NCBI GenBank assembly: GCA_014898425.1
Contig: RCSZ01000001.1
Coordinates: 1,674,001-1,738,000 of the forward strand
Source: Botryotinia globosa
Lineage: Eukaryota > Ascomycota > Leotiomycetes > Helotiales > Sclerotiniaceae
Length of the DNA stretch: 64,000 bases
Direction: 5' to 3'
A program made the position numbers and the translations under genes. Under the pieces are notes generated by a model. The model was not told the origin of the DNA. It saw nothing but the letters and a program-made list of their open reading frames with translations, and did no database searches. Every line of letters starts with the position of its first letter. The stretch's first letter is position 1. This document shows positions 35,589 to 46,767 of the stretch, one piece after another.

Positions 35589-36655
35589 TTTGAGATTGGT
35601 TTCTTCGGTTTGTGTTTGGTGTTAGGTGTTCTAAGATCTAGAATCTTCTGGTTGCTGTGAAAATGAAGACAGAACGGCAGGATCCAGTTATTTATATTCA
35701 TTATGATGCGTTGTTCTGGGAAGAAGGTTTGAAGTAACAGTGTTGTTCGTGGAAAAGAGAACAGGTACTCTACTCTGATGATACAAAAACTATTGCGGAA
35801 CAATAACGATTGTGCGTTGTACTGTTTACAGACGATTCGAATCGGGCTAAGTCTCTTCGCCATTAATTAGCTGTCTTTCCTTTAAACACTGAAGGGAGAT
35901 ATCAATACGATTTGATGATATAAAAACGCGGGCGAGATTTGGAATTCGAAAATCACGAGACGATGACAATCTACAGTCAGAACGATCTATTTGGCAGATG
36001 ATATCCGTGAGGGAGCGGATGTTAGACCATATGGCTTATACAACACCAGTAGGTGAACAAATTCAAGGCAACATGATTTCGATACCATAAAACATCCATA
36101 TCACATAGCTTTGACGTTTACTCGGCCAAATTTCTAATTCTATGATCTATTCAAAAACATCCATATCACATAGCTTTGACGTTTACTCGGCCAACTTTCT
36201 AATTCTATGATCTATTCAAAAAGACAGTGAAAGGAAAGCCTTCATATAACTACCATCATACAATCACGAAACTGCTCACATTTTTAATATACTTATTATG
36301 TTCAAAAAGAAAAATTGATTTTATCACTCTTCCCACCATCTTGGGAATTCTTTATACTAAACTAAAGAAAATGACTTTAGGAAAGACAATTAAGAAATAT
36401 CTATCTATATATCTATAGTCTAGAAAGTGACTGTAGGAGTGACTGTAGGAAATTGACTCGAAATCGATAAAAGGATTGTCTTTAGGAAATATACGAAACA
36501 ACGAAATGGCAGTGTTAAACAAAGCCACTCTACTAATAATTTCCCAATGCTGATCCACCCTTCAGGGACATCTACTCTCAATTTCTCAAGAAAATATTTG
36601 AGACGATCTTCTTCTTCTTCTAATCCTTTAGCTCTAGAATTCTCTGGGTAATATT
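35589..36655. other. gene-free interval with a 65-bp tandem duplication
   Basis: No gene is seen. The interval holds the promoter of the minus-strand gene at 35588 and the 3' side of the gene at 36656. Its notable content is the 65-bp duplication at 36091-36220. Confidence 0.5.
36091..36220. repeat. 65-bp tandem duplication
   Basis: Two head-to-tail copies, starting at 36091 and 36156, of a 65-bp unit beginning AACATCCATATCACATAGC. They differ visibly at one base (CCAAAT versus CCAACT), which implies a recent duplication. Confidence 0.92.
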
Positions 36656-37570
36656 TTAAAACCTACCAAGCCTTTCCTTTCTGAGTTCTTGTCTTACTCG
36701 AATCTCCTCTCCAATTCTTTCTCGGACTTCTCGTTCTTCTTCCATCCTCCTTAATATCTCGGCACGTATGCGACTGGAAGATGAGTATGAGGATGAAGAT
36801 TCGGGTTGATGTACTGGCTGTGTGGGAGGAGGAGATGGCGATCGGCCTCTGGAGCTGTAATATTGATATTGGGGTGGATCAGGAACATGAGGTCTGCGAT
36901 ATTCTTCTCTATCTCTGCGATGTTCTCTTCTCTCAGGGGAAGTAGCTCTGCGGCTATCGTCAAATGGCTGAGGTTCATCATACTGGGTAGCTCGAGCAGC
37001 TCGCTCGGCTCGCTTTCGAGCACGATGTTCTTCTGTCGGATCTGGATGAGGAACATGGGGTCTGTGGTATTCTTCTCTCTCAGGAGAAGTAGCTCTACGG
37101 CCATAGCGAGATTGTTGACGTTCATAATCCTGGGTAGATCGAGCAGCTCGCTCGGCTCGCTTTCGGGCTCGATATTCTTCCGTTGGATCTGGATGAGGAA
37201 CTGTTGGTCTGCGATACTCTTCTCTTCCATAAGTAGCTTGTGGTCTATGATCATCCCCATAATATTTGGAGCTCGATTGCCGATAAACAGGCTCAGGAGA
37301 TGGACATCTCGCACGAGATCTCTCTTCCTGTCTGTAATCACAATGTGGTTTCTGATAAGCTTCATCCTCCTCGATCTCAGATTCAGGTTTAAAGTCAGAT
37401 TCAGAGTCAGATTCAGAGTCAGATTCAGAGTCAGATTCAGATTCAGATTCTAAAGCAAGAGCAGCTAGTTTGTAGAAAGTTTGGGGGCTAATTCTTGCGT
37501 CTTCGATCGATGGAGGCGGCTTTTCGCCGTTGTCGGTGTTGTATACCGGAGCTTGGGCTTTATACGACAT
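36656..37570 (-). CDS. Arg/Glu/Pro-rich repeat protein, unknown
   Basis: One exon from ATG 37570 encodes 304 residues. Residues 41-59 are an acidic SESESD/SESD run. Residues 116-164 and 165-213 are tandem 49-residue modules, REEYxRPxVPHPDPTEE followed by RARKRAERAAR and ending RRATSPE, and a truncated third begins near 221. SP dipeptides flank the modules. The C-terminal 45 residues form a charged helix with alternating Glu and Arg. The composition resembles SR-like or disordered scaffold proteins, but no RNA-binding or enzyme domain is present. The long frames on the opposite strand are by-products of the repeats. Confidence 0.75.
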   Translation of the reverse strand: MSYKAQAPVYNTDNGEKPPPSIEDARISPQTFYKLAALALESESESDSESDSESDSESDFKPESEIEEDEAYQKPHCDYRQEERSRARCPSPEPVYRQSSSKYYGDDHRPQATYGREEYRRPTVPHPDPTEEYRARKRAERAARSTQDYERQQSRYGRRATSPEREEYHRPHVPHPDPTEEHRARKRAERAARATQYDEPQPFDDSRRATSPERREHRRDREEYRRPHVPDPPQYQYYSSRGRSPSPPPTQPVHQPESSSSYSSSSRIRAEILRRMEEEREVRERIGEEIRVRQELRKERLGRF

Positions 37571-38247
37571 GATGTCTCACTCTTGCTTGCTAGTATCTGT
37601 ATATAGATGTAAAATTGATGAAATATTGGGAATGGTTCGCGAGCTCGTTGCTGTGATATGTGTATCGGGAGATAGTGAAAGATTAGAAGAAGACAAATAG
37701 GGGGAATGAAAAGCTGAAATACATGACTGTCGTAAGTTGTTTCAGTGTTGTCAACCAAAAATGAGATTTGAGACAAAGAATCACAAAGTATGTTGGCCCA
37801 AAATAGAATTGTGGAAGTAAAAGAATAAAGGAAGCAAAGTGTAAGAGACAAAGAAAAACATCAAAAAGTTAGTTCTCGACAACCACCTGAATGCTCAACC
37901 AATTCACAAAGCAAGCATCTTCATCTTCCACAGGGAAGTATCTCAGGTTGCACGAAGGTCTAAAGTGTACTACTGAACCTCTCATATTGAAATGTATTGT
38001 ATTAGACTAAATTATCGGGTATCATTAATGTATTAAAAGTGTTCTTTCCAATTCTACCGACAGAAGAGGGCTTTTCCGAGTCCATCCATCCTATTCATCC
38101 ATAGCTCTTTTGTTTCCAAACCCATTGCTCCACTTGCGAAACCCAGCATATCATACAAAATATATTCCCTCACCGCTCAGTTGTTAAGGTGAAATTCTTC
38201 AACTCACAAGTTTTTCTTCTTTGCATTAGATAGGACTGTAACACCGT
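37571..38247. other. gene-free interval
   Basis: Promoter region of the gene at 37570 and 3' side of the large gene at 38248. Nothing else is recognised. Confidence 0.5.
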
Positions 38248-41200
38248 TTACAGCCAAAATAGCCACCTCACAGCCCCCATCGTACCTCTTCCAATCCCCA
38301 TAACAACCCTGCACAACACAACCATAAACCAAACATACCACATTACTCCCACCAACGCCCATTCCACCAGAACCCACCCTCCTCTTCTCACCCATCTAAA
38401 TCTTCTCCTCCTTCTCCGGATCATCTTATCCATGGTAGCCGTCAACTTGTTGACTTCCAATATCTGACTAGTGACCAGATCTTTGGAGACCTCATCCGCT
38501 TCATCCGCTGCCTTTCTTGCCATTGGAGTTAAATTATCCACTAGACGACTATGAAGAGCTCCCATTTCGTTCAGAAGCGTTTGAATAGTATTCATAGCGA
38601 AGTTTTCTTGAGATTTTTGCCATAATTGTGCTGAAAGTTGAATGTCATCCCTAATGATGTTTGCTGCTAATATATGCTGTTGTGATCTTGGGACCGGAGA
38701 AAGAGACTTATTGGTGAGAGAAACAATGCCTTTGTAGCAATTGCCTTGCGCAGTTCGAAAGTCTACTAGTTCCGCGGCTTGACGTGTGAGATATATTGAC
38801 TTGACGCCAGATGAGTAGAGACGTGTTTTAACGTATGCAATGTCTCGTCTTGTCAAGGGACCACGATGAGTTGATACCCCGCTATCAGAGTGACTCCAAC
38901 GACGATTTATATCAAGTGAGGGGCGTCTATTATCATTCGCTGTGATATGTGACAAGCCAGTTACTGGTATTGTATCAACCCTGGTAGGATATCCGAGTAT
39001 GGCATTCAACCGAGCGTCAGCGTTACGAACACCTCGAGCATAACCTCCTTTGCGAGCTGAATTGTCAGAGACATCAGAATCGTGTCGGCTTCCTCCTTCC
39101 GGAGATGATGCCGGTGAAACGCCGTCTATTTCGATTCTTGGAGGGGGTTCGAGTTTTGAACTAGATGGATTTCCGACATCCGAAGGTTCTGCTTCAACGA
39201 CTGCTTCTGCTTTACGAATTTGTGTGGACCTCCCGCGATTTTCCAAAGGCGACTTAAATGAAGGCATGTCATTGAGATAAGTTGGAATCGATTTATCATG
39301 TGGTACTTCCACATCTGCTGGTCTCGAATCATACCTGTCCAGAAGAAGTGCCTTTTCGTTTTCGCGCACCGGTGTGCGGAGATCTTCTATGTCGGATTCA
39401 TCGGTTGAAGCAGTAGAATTGTTCCAATCCTTTTTCCATAAAAACTCGCTGACTCTAGCAACAGGTCCACGCGAGCCCTTGAACAACCCTCGGATGCCAG
39501 ATGGTTCGTCACCTTTGCCCCTCCGTAGGCTTGCCTGTTTCTTCAAAGACTTTGCACTTTCATCTGTGTCTTTCGACGCGAGTTTCTTCGTGGGGCTCAT
39601 GGACCGATTGCGGCCATTGAGAGCTTCAGGAATGTGTTCTCTAGGGTCGATTCTTGAGTCTATGGAACCAATAGAGTCTATCGATACACGAGATCTATCT
39701 GGTTCGTATTCACCACTGCGGTCTTTGCTGTGCTCACGGAATGGATTAATCTTGGACCTGACTCGTGATAAGGCCCGTTTTCTGTTTGGCGATGACCGGC
39801 GACTACGAGGTGATGAGAGATCTAGTCCAATACTAGGAACGAAATTAGACAGCTTCGAGGCCCGTATTTGTGGGGAATTGGGGGCAGTAGTATCAAGGCC
39901 ATCCAAAGAGTTTCGAGGACTAACGCCTGGTACTTCGAGGCTTGGTCGTCCTGATGGGGTAGATATAAAAGGGTGTCTCTTCTTGATAGGAGAATCTTTA
40001 TTGATACCCTTCAGATCCGTCCTTCTTTGATGCAAACTTATACTCGAATCCGATTTTTCCCCACTGTTGAGTACAGGGAGAGTTGGCGTTTCAATATCTG
40101 TAACGGAAACCTGTTTATCCAACTTTTTGGGTGTCATCCAATTAGAATCGCCAGATTCCTTCGCAAGCATTTCTAACATCTGTTTTTCAAGAATGTCTTT
40201 ACCGTGATCGTCTTGACTTTCATTCGTCCCACTACGTCTCCGTTTTGAAAACCTTTTTATGTGTTCACTGTCGGAGGAATCGGAACTAGATCTACTCCTA
40301 GATCGTAGAAAGCGGGAACGCTCGCGGCTTACACTGTGGCTGCCATGTTGCGCATGAGTTGCGTCATGTAGTTTGTGCCGAACCTTGGAGGCTTTACTTT
40401 CCAGATGCTTATCTGAATCAACCTTAGAAGATCTGAACTCTGGAAGCTTAGTATCGATACGAAGGTCGACAGCCGAATTCGATTTCTTATGATGGGAGCG
40501 ATCTGGCGATTTAAGCATATCAAAGTCGTCGGGTTTGCGTGGGATAGACTGCCTAGGCTCAGGATTTCGAGGAAATATTGGTCTCCCATTTCGATCTTCA
40601 ATCAGCATCTTATTGTCACCCTGTTCCATCCAGAAAATGTCTGCAAGCATATCTGCAGGACTAGTAGCCCAGTCGATTCTGGGTCTTGCCAATTTAAGAG
40701 CGCTTTGGTTCTTACTCCCCGCAGACTGAGGTGATGTATGGGGCGAATTGCCTTCTTCTATAGCTTTTGAGAATGGCGGTAGTGCTACATGATTTCCGTT
40801 GACAAAACCGTCACTTAAAGCAGCTTTCGAAACTTCGTCAACCCACCATGAAACCTTGTGAACATTTCCGAATTCTTGTGCTTCTCCATCAATGGAGATC
40901 CGAGCTCGAGCACGCACTTTTCTATTCCTGATGTACTGCAAAGGGTTATATTGCCTGCCAAATACGCGATGAGGTTGTTCAGACGCCGAGCCTGGACTGC
41001 TGTGCTGATTCTTCTCCAAAGATCCGGCCTTCAATGGAGGGACATACTGTAACAATCGACGGTATTGGGCCATGAGCTCAATTGTCTTTTTAGCCTTTTC
41101 TGCTCTTGCCAATGTAGATGAAGAGAATTGGTACTGGTAGGCAGTTTCGGATGCATCTAAATTTATTGGTAGAGGGCCAATTTTTATTCCCGATGAAAGG

Positions 41201-42027
41201 CGCGGAGAACCTGTGAGTGCCCTATCAATCCTGTCAGGCTTCGGTGAGATGTTTCTGGACACTCTCCTTTGCTGCTGTAAATGGTGACGTAGACTACCTC
41301 CTGCCATCTCATCTCTAAACCCTACAGCATTCGAGGGCAATGGTGTAGAAGCATTGCGTCTCGATGCGATTCTTCTACTTTCACTAAGATTCAGGGCCAG
41401 ATTGACGATCTGGGCAGAATCAACATCAAGCCCGCTTGTAACAGGCTTTTCGGATGCATTTGTACCTCGCCCATGATCACTGTGCGGCGTCGTATTTTCA
41501 TCAACTATATCTTCGTCTTCTATGCCCTGGGCCGTGGGAGCGCTCGCCACATTGGAAGCCAGGGGACTTCCTGCTATAGTGCCATTGCGCGATTGTCTCT
41601 TGCTCTGTTTTTTGTCCGCTGATTTACCTTTCACATCGTGAAGAAATCCTCGATTGCGAGGTTGTTGTTCTGCCGTGGCCGTAGATAAGCTCTCTGCATT
41701 GCGATGGAATAGAGAATTTGATAATAGAAATCCTCCACTACTTCGACTCTTGTTGTGGACCCTATGGTTGCTTCTCCCGTCTTTTTTACTTCTGTCCTCT
41801 ATGCCTCCATCCAATCCACCCTGTTGTTCACTGCCTTCTTCGTTCAAGGTACTTGTCGCAAAGCTATTTCGGTTACTAACTGCCGTGCTAGATTCGCCCG
41901 TCTCGCTGCTGTCATTACTATACCGTTGAGTTGAACTCGAATATGTGCTTGAAGTCGTTCGGCGTTCGATCGGTGAAGTGCTAGAACTATTTCTTGTCGT
42001 GGCGTCGAGAGGAGGATAAGATGTCAT
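38248..42027 (-). CDS. large Ser-rich fungal protein with C-terminal membrane segment, unknown
   Basis: The first ATG in the long frame is at 42027 (MTSYPPLDATTRN), giving 1,259 residues. The frame stays open upstream to 42142 without an ATG. An alternative 5' exon at 42236-42196 (MYTLWLWIIIS) would join in phase at 42136 across a 59-bp intron and add about 50 residues. Most of the protein is disordered and rich in Ser, Arg and Asp. Ordered islands are MAQYRRLLQYVPPLK, NPLQYIRNRKVRARARI with WWVDEV, and PRIDWATSPADMLADIFWM. Near the C-terminus is a coiled-coil-like LVDNLTPMARKAADEADEV segment, a poly-Arg patch (MIRRRRRRFRW) and one or two hydrophobic helices, as in a tail-anchored protein facing the cytosol. 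No family name is known to me. Confidence 0.78.
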   Translation of the reverse strand: MTSYPPLDATTRNSSSTSPIERRTTSSTYSSSTQRYSNDSSETGESSTAVSNRNSFATSTLNEEGSEQQGGLDGGIEDRSKKDGRSNHRVHNKSRSSGGFLLSNSLFHRNAESLSTATAEQQPRNRGFLHDVKGKSADKKQSKRQSRNGTIAGSPLASNVASAPTAQGIEDEDIVDENTTPHSDHGRGTNASEKPVTSGLDVDSAQIVNLALNLSESRRIASRRNASTPLPSNAVGFRDEMAGGSLRHHLQQQRRVSRNISPKPDRIDRALTGSPRLSSGIKIGPLPINLDASETAYQYQFSSSTLARAEKAKKTIELMAQYRRLLQYVPPLKAGSLEKNQHSSPGSASEQPHRVFGRQYNPLQYIRNRKVRARARISIDGEAQEFGNVHKVSWWVDEVSKAALSDGFVNGNHVALPPFSKAIEEGNSPHTSPQSAGSKNQSALKLARPRIDWATSPADMLADIFWMEQGDNKMLIEDRNGRPIFPRNPEPRQSIPRKPDDFDMLKSPDRSHHKKSNSAVDLRIDTKLPEFRSSKVDSDKHLESKASKVRHKLHDATHAQHGSHSVSRERSRFLRSRSRSSSDSSDSEHIKRFSKRRRSGTNESQDDHGKDILEKQMLEMLAKESGDSNWMTPKKLDKQVSVTDIETPTLPVLNSGEKSDSSISLHQRRTDLKGINKDSPIKKRHPFISTPSGRPSLEVPGVSPRNSLDGLDTTAPNSPQIRASKLSNFVPSIGLDLSSPRSRRSSPNRKRALSRVRSKINPFREHSKDRSGEYEPDRSRVSIDSIGSIDSRIDPREHIPEALNGRNRSMSPTKKLASKDTDESAKSLKKQASLRRGKGDEPSGIRGLFKGSRGPVARVSEFLWKKDWNNSTASTDESDIEDLRTPVRENEKALLLDRYDSRPADVEVPHDKSIPTYLNDMPSFKSPLENRGRSTQIRKAEAVVEAEPSDVGNPSSSKLEPPPRIEIDGVSPASSPEGGSRHDSDVSDNSARKGGYARGVRNADARLNAILGYPTRVDTIPVTGLSHITANDNRRPSLDINRRWSHSDSGVSTHRGPLTRRDIAYVKTRLYSSGVKSIYLTRQAAELVDFRTAQGNCYKGIVSLTNKSLSPVPRSQQHILAANIIRDDIQLSAQLWQKSQENFAMNTIQTLLNEMGALHSRLVDNLTPMARKAADEADEVSKDLVTSQILEVNKLTATMDKMIRRRRRRFRWVRRGGWVLVEWALVGVMWYVWFMVVLCRVVMGIGRGTMGAVRWLFWL

Positions 42028-42595
42028 GTTTTTCTCCCAGCCTAGCAATCCGTAGGTATATGCAGTAGCATTCAAGTTATGAGAATAATTGCTATCGCAT
42101 GTTGGAAAAGAGGAAGTAGAGGAGGTTGCCGGATAGCTGTGTTATTTGAAAGTTGTATTACTTTCTGTTTTACAATCAGCAGATTAAGCTTTCACATGCC
42201 GGGAGAGATGATGATCCACAGCCATAGTGTGTACATTCGGTACGGTAGTTCTGACGCGAATTTGCTTTTACTGTTTCTGAAACCCAACCATGCCAAAAAA
42301 AGTCATAAAGAGACCCTGTATTTAAGTCCTTTCAGGCCCTGGATACCTATCACATGATCAGTCATCAAAAAGCATATAAAATAAATAAGTTTCACAAAGT
42401 CACAAAGCAAGTCACAAAAGATCAGAAGAAGCCACACAGATTTGTGTTTAGCATTCATGATGATAAAAGAAAGATTGGCAAGTCTAATATTCACAGGTAT
42501 AACCACAGTAATAAACCCCCAAATGCAGGTTGAAACTCCTTGTCCAAGCCATGAACGCCATACTTTTCTCAGCTACATTGACCACCATTATTCTC
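42028..42595. other. intergenic region, promoter of the large Ser-rich gene
   Basis: Contains the possible alternative first exon 42196-42236 on the minus strand. The part near 42596 is the 3' side of NOP7. Confidence 0.45.
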
Positions 42596-44767
42596 TCACT
42601 CTCTTGGAGCTGCTTTTCCAGACTTCTCAATCTTTCTCCTCTTGGCTCTTAATGCCTCTGCCTCTGCGTCTTTCTTTTTATTACTATAAACCATCTTCTC
42701 TAGAATCTTCCTCTTCTTTCTGCTCATCATCATCTTAGATCTCTCCAACTCCTCGTCTTCTTCTTTCGACTTCTTGGCAGCCTTCTTCTTGGCATCTATC
42801 TTAGCTTTAACTCTTGGGTCAACTTCCTTTTCTTGCAAGGCTACACCAGATAACTCAGCCTCAAGTTCTCGTTGTCGTCGAAGAGCAGTGGTCTCTTCTT
42901 CATCTTCGCTGTCTTCGGCTTCAGAGAATCCACCAAAAGACTCATCGGCCTTGTCAGATGCCTCGTCTGATTCATCATCAGACCCAGCAACATCCATACC
43001 CTCAGCAGTCTCATCGACATCCATAGCTGTAACCAGATCCTGTTTTTTAACAGCTGCCTCTTCATCGGAGATATCTGCCTCATCTTCGCTACCGCTATCC
43101 ATTTCGAGTTCCTCGTCCTCCCTTTCTTGATCTTCAAGTGGGGCAGATGGATCATACTGACCACGTACTTTCTTGACAAAGGGACTCAAATGTGGAGGCA
43201 ATTGTGCACCGGGTGCATATAAATCCGGTCTTTTGAGCTCTTCATCGTTAATACAATCCCAAATCCATTGTGGTTGAATGTAAATGCGACCAGGGACTCG
43301 AGCTCCGGGCCTCAAGCGCTGTGCCGTTTGGTTGTCTTCCTTGACTTCCTTGATTTCCTCATCCTCCTCAGGTTGGACCTGTACGGGCGGGCGATCAACC
43401 ACTTGGTGGGTAATCGATGGGTCTGATTCATTATGAGTGAAAGCACCCTCTCCAAGGACTGCATCCCAACCAATACGCTTGCAGCCAAATGCTCGAAGAA
43501 TGAACTCGAGAGGCTGGCGAGGAGTCTCTCTTGATAGAAAGAAAGTAAACTTTGAGAACAAAGTCGATGGATCTGTGGCAGAATAAGAAGGTTGCATAAG
43601 TATATCACCACCCGGTGCGGCTGGCTCGAATTTATCAATGGTCTCGGTTGCTTGCTCTTCGTCTTCGCCATCGGGTGAAGTTTTGGTCGTCTCCTCGACC
43701 TCCTTCTCTGGCGCATTGAGTTGAAGCATCAATTTGTCAATCTCTGCTTGGAGTTTAGGATCGGGCTTTGCATCGCCATTGGTGATCTGCTTTGGTTGCT
43801 CAATAGCACCAATACCATTTCCTTCCAACGAGAATGCTCCTAGACCCGCATCTTGATCATCTCTAGCCGCATCGAACTTTGGTGGGTATACCAATCCAAC
43901 AGAAGTGTAGAGGCGGAAATTGACGAATCCTAGCAAAGTCTGGTAGAACTCGACGAAGGTACCCATGATTCGGAAGTCCACATCACCAGTAACTCTTTGG
44001 TTGAATCTGTAAGGCACTAACCACAAAATATCTTGTCCTTGTATCGTTGCCTGGTAGTAAATTCCTTTGATAGACAAGAATGACTTGCGCAAGCTATTTG
44101 AGACGATTAAATAATGCTCGAACTCCAAGCATAACTTCTCGCATCTCGCAATCATCTTTGCAGGAACAGTCGAGGTCGAGGGTAAGTTTGCAAATAAGAA
44201 AAGCATTGACAAACAATCGTCAAGATCTCGTAGCGCATCGATGAATGTAGGATATCTTTCTCGAATGATGTGATCCAAATTGTATTTAGTCTTTCCAGTC
44301 TTCTCCGGTCTTGATGCATTGCGTTCAAGTCTCGCAGCGTCGCTTGCATCTCCTCGTCCTAAAGCTTTCGAGATTTTCTTCTCTAAAGCTTTCTGCTCAC
44401 GGAAAGCATCGACAATCTTCTCGTGCAATAGCCATTGGATATCTTTTGTGTAGTAAAAGGTGGTAGAATGTGTCGAGGATTTCGATGCCTTCTTCTTATT
44501 TCTTGGTTCTCGAGGATAAATCCCTTTCCAGATACATAACTTACGAAAGTCAGGTAGACTATTTAAATCAAAGAATTAGTACTATGATCAAACATACAAG
44601 TAGAAGTGAAGCAACAATGCGACTGAAGGAATTGTGGAAAGGACTTTTTCAACACTACGATGAATATGAATCTGTACTTACGAAATTTGTAATTTTCTGA
44701 CTGCCTGAGTTCTAGTAATGAAGTTCTTGGCTTGACCAGAAGTTCCCTTCTTCTTAATTCTTCCCAT
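42596..44767 (-). CDS. NOP7: pescadillo homologue, ribosome biogenesis
   Basis: Reading leftward, exons 44767-44682 and 44558-42596 are split by a 123-bp intron (GTAAGT donor, AATAG acceptor), giving 682 residues. Exon 1 encodes [19 protein letters not shown], and the junction makes [19 protein letters not shown], the hallmark pescadillo N-terminal domain. Next come the [23 protein letters not shown] and LVPYRFNQ segments (listed as separate blocks of the same domain), then a BRCT domain at about 360-475 with [11 protein letters not shown] and the WIWDCIN core. The C-terminus is acidic, then Lys-rich and probably nucleolar. In yeast Nop7 works with Erb1 and Ytm1 in the PeBoW complex for 27S pre-rRNA processing and 60S assembly. 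It is divergent from the PIG-U gene across 337 bp. Confidence 0.96.
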
Positions 44768-45104
44768 TGTTGCTGTTGCGATTGAGATCGAGATGAGAAT
44801 GGAGATAGTATCGTGGGGGGGTTCTCAGTCGTGCTGATAAAAAAGTTCCCAGAGAACTTTTTTTTTATTTCTCCAAAGCTTCTCAATCCGCTGATTAACA
44901 GAAGAACTCTTTTCTCATTGGATCGAACATCTCACCGCCTTACACGGACCACCAGACCCTAGAACGACAGAACATCAAAACAAATCTATTGGCTGAGAAT
45001 GAATTGAAGTACATAAGATGGTTACTGCATTGAGTGAGTGAGGGAATGGGAGTTGATTTGATGATTGAGCTTCATTCTTTTGCTCGACAACTTAATACTA
45101 GCTC
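44768..45104. promoter_or_regulatory. shared divergent promoter NOP7 / PIG-U
   Basis: The two start codons face away from each other, 337 bp apart. A perfect inverted repeat with 10-bp arms (AAAAAAGTTC / GAACTTTTTT) and a 5-nt loop lies at 44839-44863. No known factor site was matched exactly. Confidence 0.55.
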
Positions 45105-46437
45105 ATGGCCATCATGAGTATCGATAGGAGGAAGGCAGCTCTCTTTGGTGCAGCAGCAGCTGTTCGACTGTTACTCTTTGCATCTTTCCCGGGCCTCCCA
45201 GACTTGTTGACAGCGAGAGTCGAGATCTCTACACCAGTAACAAGCTTCAAGAGACGTAAATTGCCCCATACATAGACACAAACATTGAATCGACGACTAA
45301 CTTCTTATAGTACAAGAGGGTCTCTTTCTTTATAATCACAATGTCTCCCCATACGATGGTGGTGTCTATCATCAGGCACCGTTATTCCTCCCTCTCTTCT
45401 CGCTCCTCCCGAGCTCTTCGATGTATCCCGCATTCACATACCTACTATATACATTGGTCGACCTTGCCAGCGCGAACGCTTTAATTAACATAGCAGATTC
45501 TGGGGAGGCTGGAAACTCGAGGCTCTTCACATCTCCTAGAAAGGATAAACGGTGGACCAGCTTCGCCATTGCTGCTGCCTTTCTTTTCAACCCGTTCACC
45601 ATTGCAACATGCATTGGCCGTCCAACAAGCATATTCACAACTTATGCTATATTATATGCCATTTCAAAAGCATTAATTGGCGCTTCTTATACCTCGATGT
45701 TCGCCATAGCATTTGCAGCGTACCTGTCAATGTATCCCATACTTCTTTTCCCTCCTCTGGCCCTGCTATGCTATGATCGTCAACGTCCTAGTAAGCGTCA
45801 GGAGTCTTTACCATTGTTCATTGGCACCAATGCCATAGCTGTTTGTGGTTACTTGTACTCCCTTCTACACATGTCGTACATAATCACAGGGTCTTGGGAA
45901 TTTCTATCATCAACTTATGGTGTCCAACTTCTTCTTCCAGATCTCACGCCCAATGTTGGACTGTGGTGGTATTTCTTCATTGAAATGTTTGACTCTTTTA
46001 GGTCGTTCTTCCTCGGTGTATTCTGGCTCCACCTCTCATCATATGTCGGGGGCCTTACCATTCGTGTACGACGGCAACCTCTTTTTGTGCTCACAATTCT
46101 CCTCGGAATATTTGCGATTTTTAAACCATATCCGTCAATATCAGATACCTCTCTATTCTTAGGAATGCTCCCAGTCTACAGCCACCTTTTCCCATTAATG
46201 CGATATTCTTTCTTGGCCTCTTCTACGGTTCTATATGCAACATTATTGGGACCTGCCTTTTACTATCTATGGATTTATGCCGGAAGTGGAAATGCCAATT
46301 TTTTCTACGCAATCACACTCGTATGGAGCCTTGGCTGGAGTGTCCTGGTGGTTGCAGATTTGCTTTATGCAGTTCTCAGGGACGAATGGGAAGTCGAACG
46401 ACCGGAAATGAAGGGTAAAGAGGTCAGGCAAGTATAA
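45105..46437 (+). CDS. GAB1: GPI transamidase subunit PIG-U (yeast Gab1/Cdc91)
   Basis: Exons 45105-45255 and 45311-46437 join across a 55-bp intron with branch GACTAAC, giving 425 residues. The junction produces TPVTSFKRLQEGLFLYNHN followed by SPYDGGVYHQAPL, a signature of the PIG-U family's first lumenal region. Eight or more hydrophobic helices follow, with FNPFTIATCIGRPTS in the middle and a hydrophobic C-terminus ending in a charged tail. PIG-U is an ER membrane subunit of the complex that attaches glycosylphosphatidylinositol anchors to proteins, and it is thought to help recognise the lipid. Length and topology match the family. A second in-frame ATG at 45114 is an alternative start. 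Confidence 0.94.
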
Positions 46438-46767
46438 GTATGATATGAAGCAATCAGATTAAATCGCATCCATCATCGATATTTCTTTGGTACAATGCGT
46501 CATGTCGTGATTCTTGTGAAGTTGAGGCTTCGGTTCTACTACATCATTACAAACGTCCAAAATATATACATGACGATGAAGGCTAAGAAAAACCTGCTGA
46601 AGATCTCGTACCAGAACCTATGATACACGGCCTCTATTCTATGCCTGAAATGATGATGGATGTGCAAAAACATCTCTCCATATAATCAATGCGATGCGGT
46701 CTTTATACCTACATTATTCTACATTATTCTACGGGCGACATTCCTGATTTTCCGTTCTGACCCTCGG
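46438..46767. other. convergent 3' intergenic region
   Basis: Lies between the 3' ends of the PIG-U gene and the minus-strand gene ending at 46768. Nothing else is seen. Confidence 0.5.

Noticed and set aside
36806..37453. 215-codon plus-strand frame
   Set aside because: Antisense shadow of the Arg/Glu/Pro-rich repeat gene, kept open by its codon bias.
39374..40030. 218-codon plus-strand frame
   Set aside because: Antisense to the large Ser-rich gene with no independent support.
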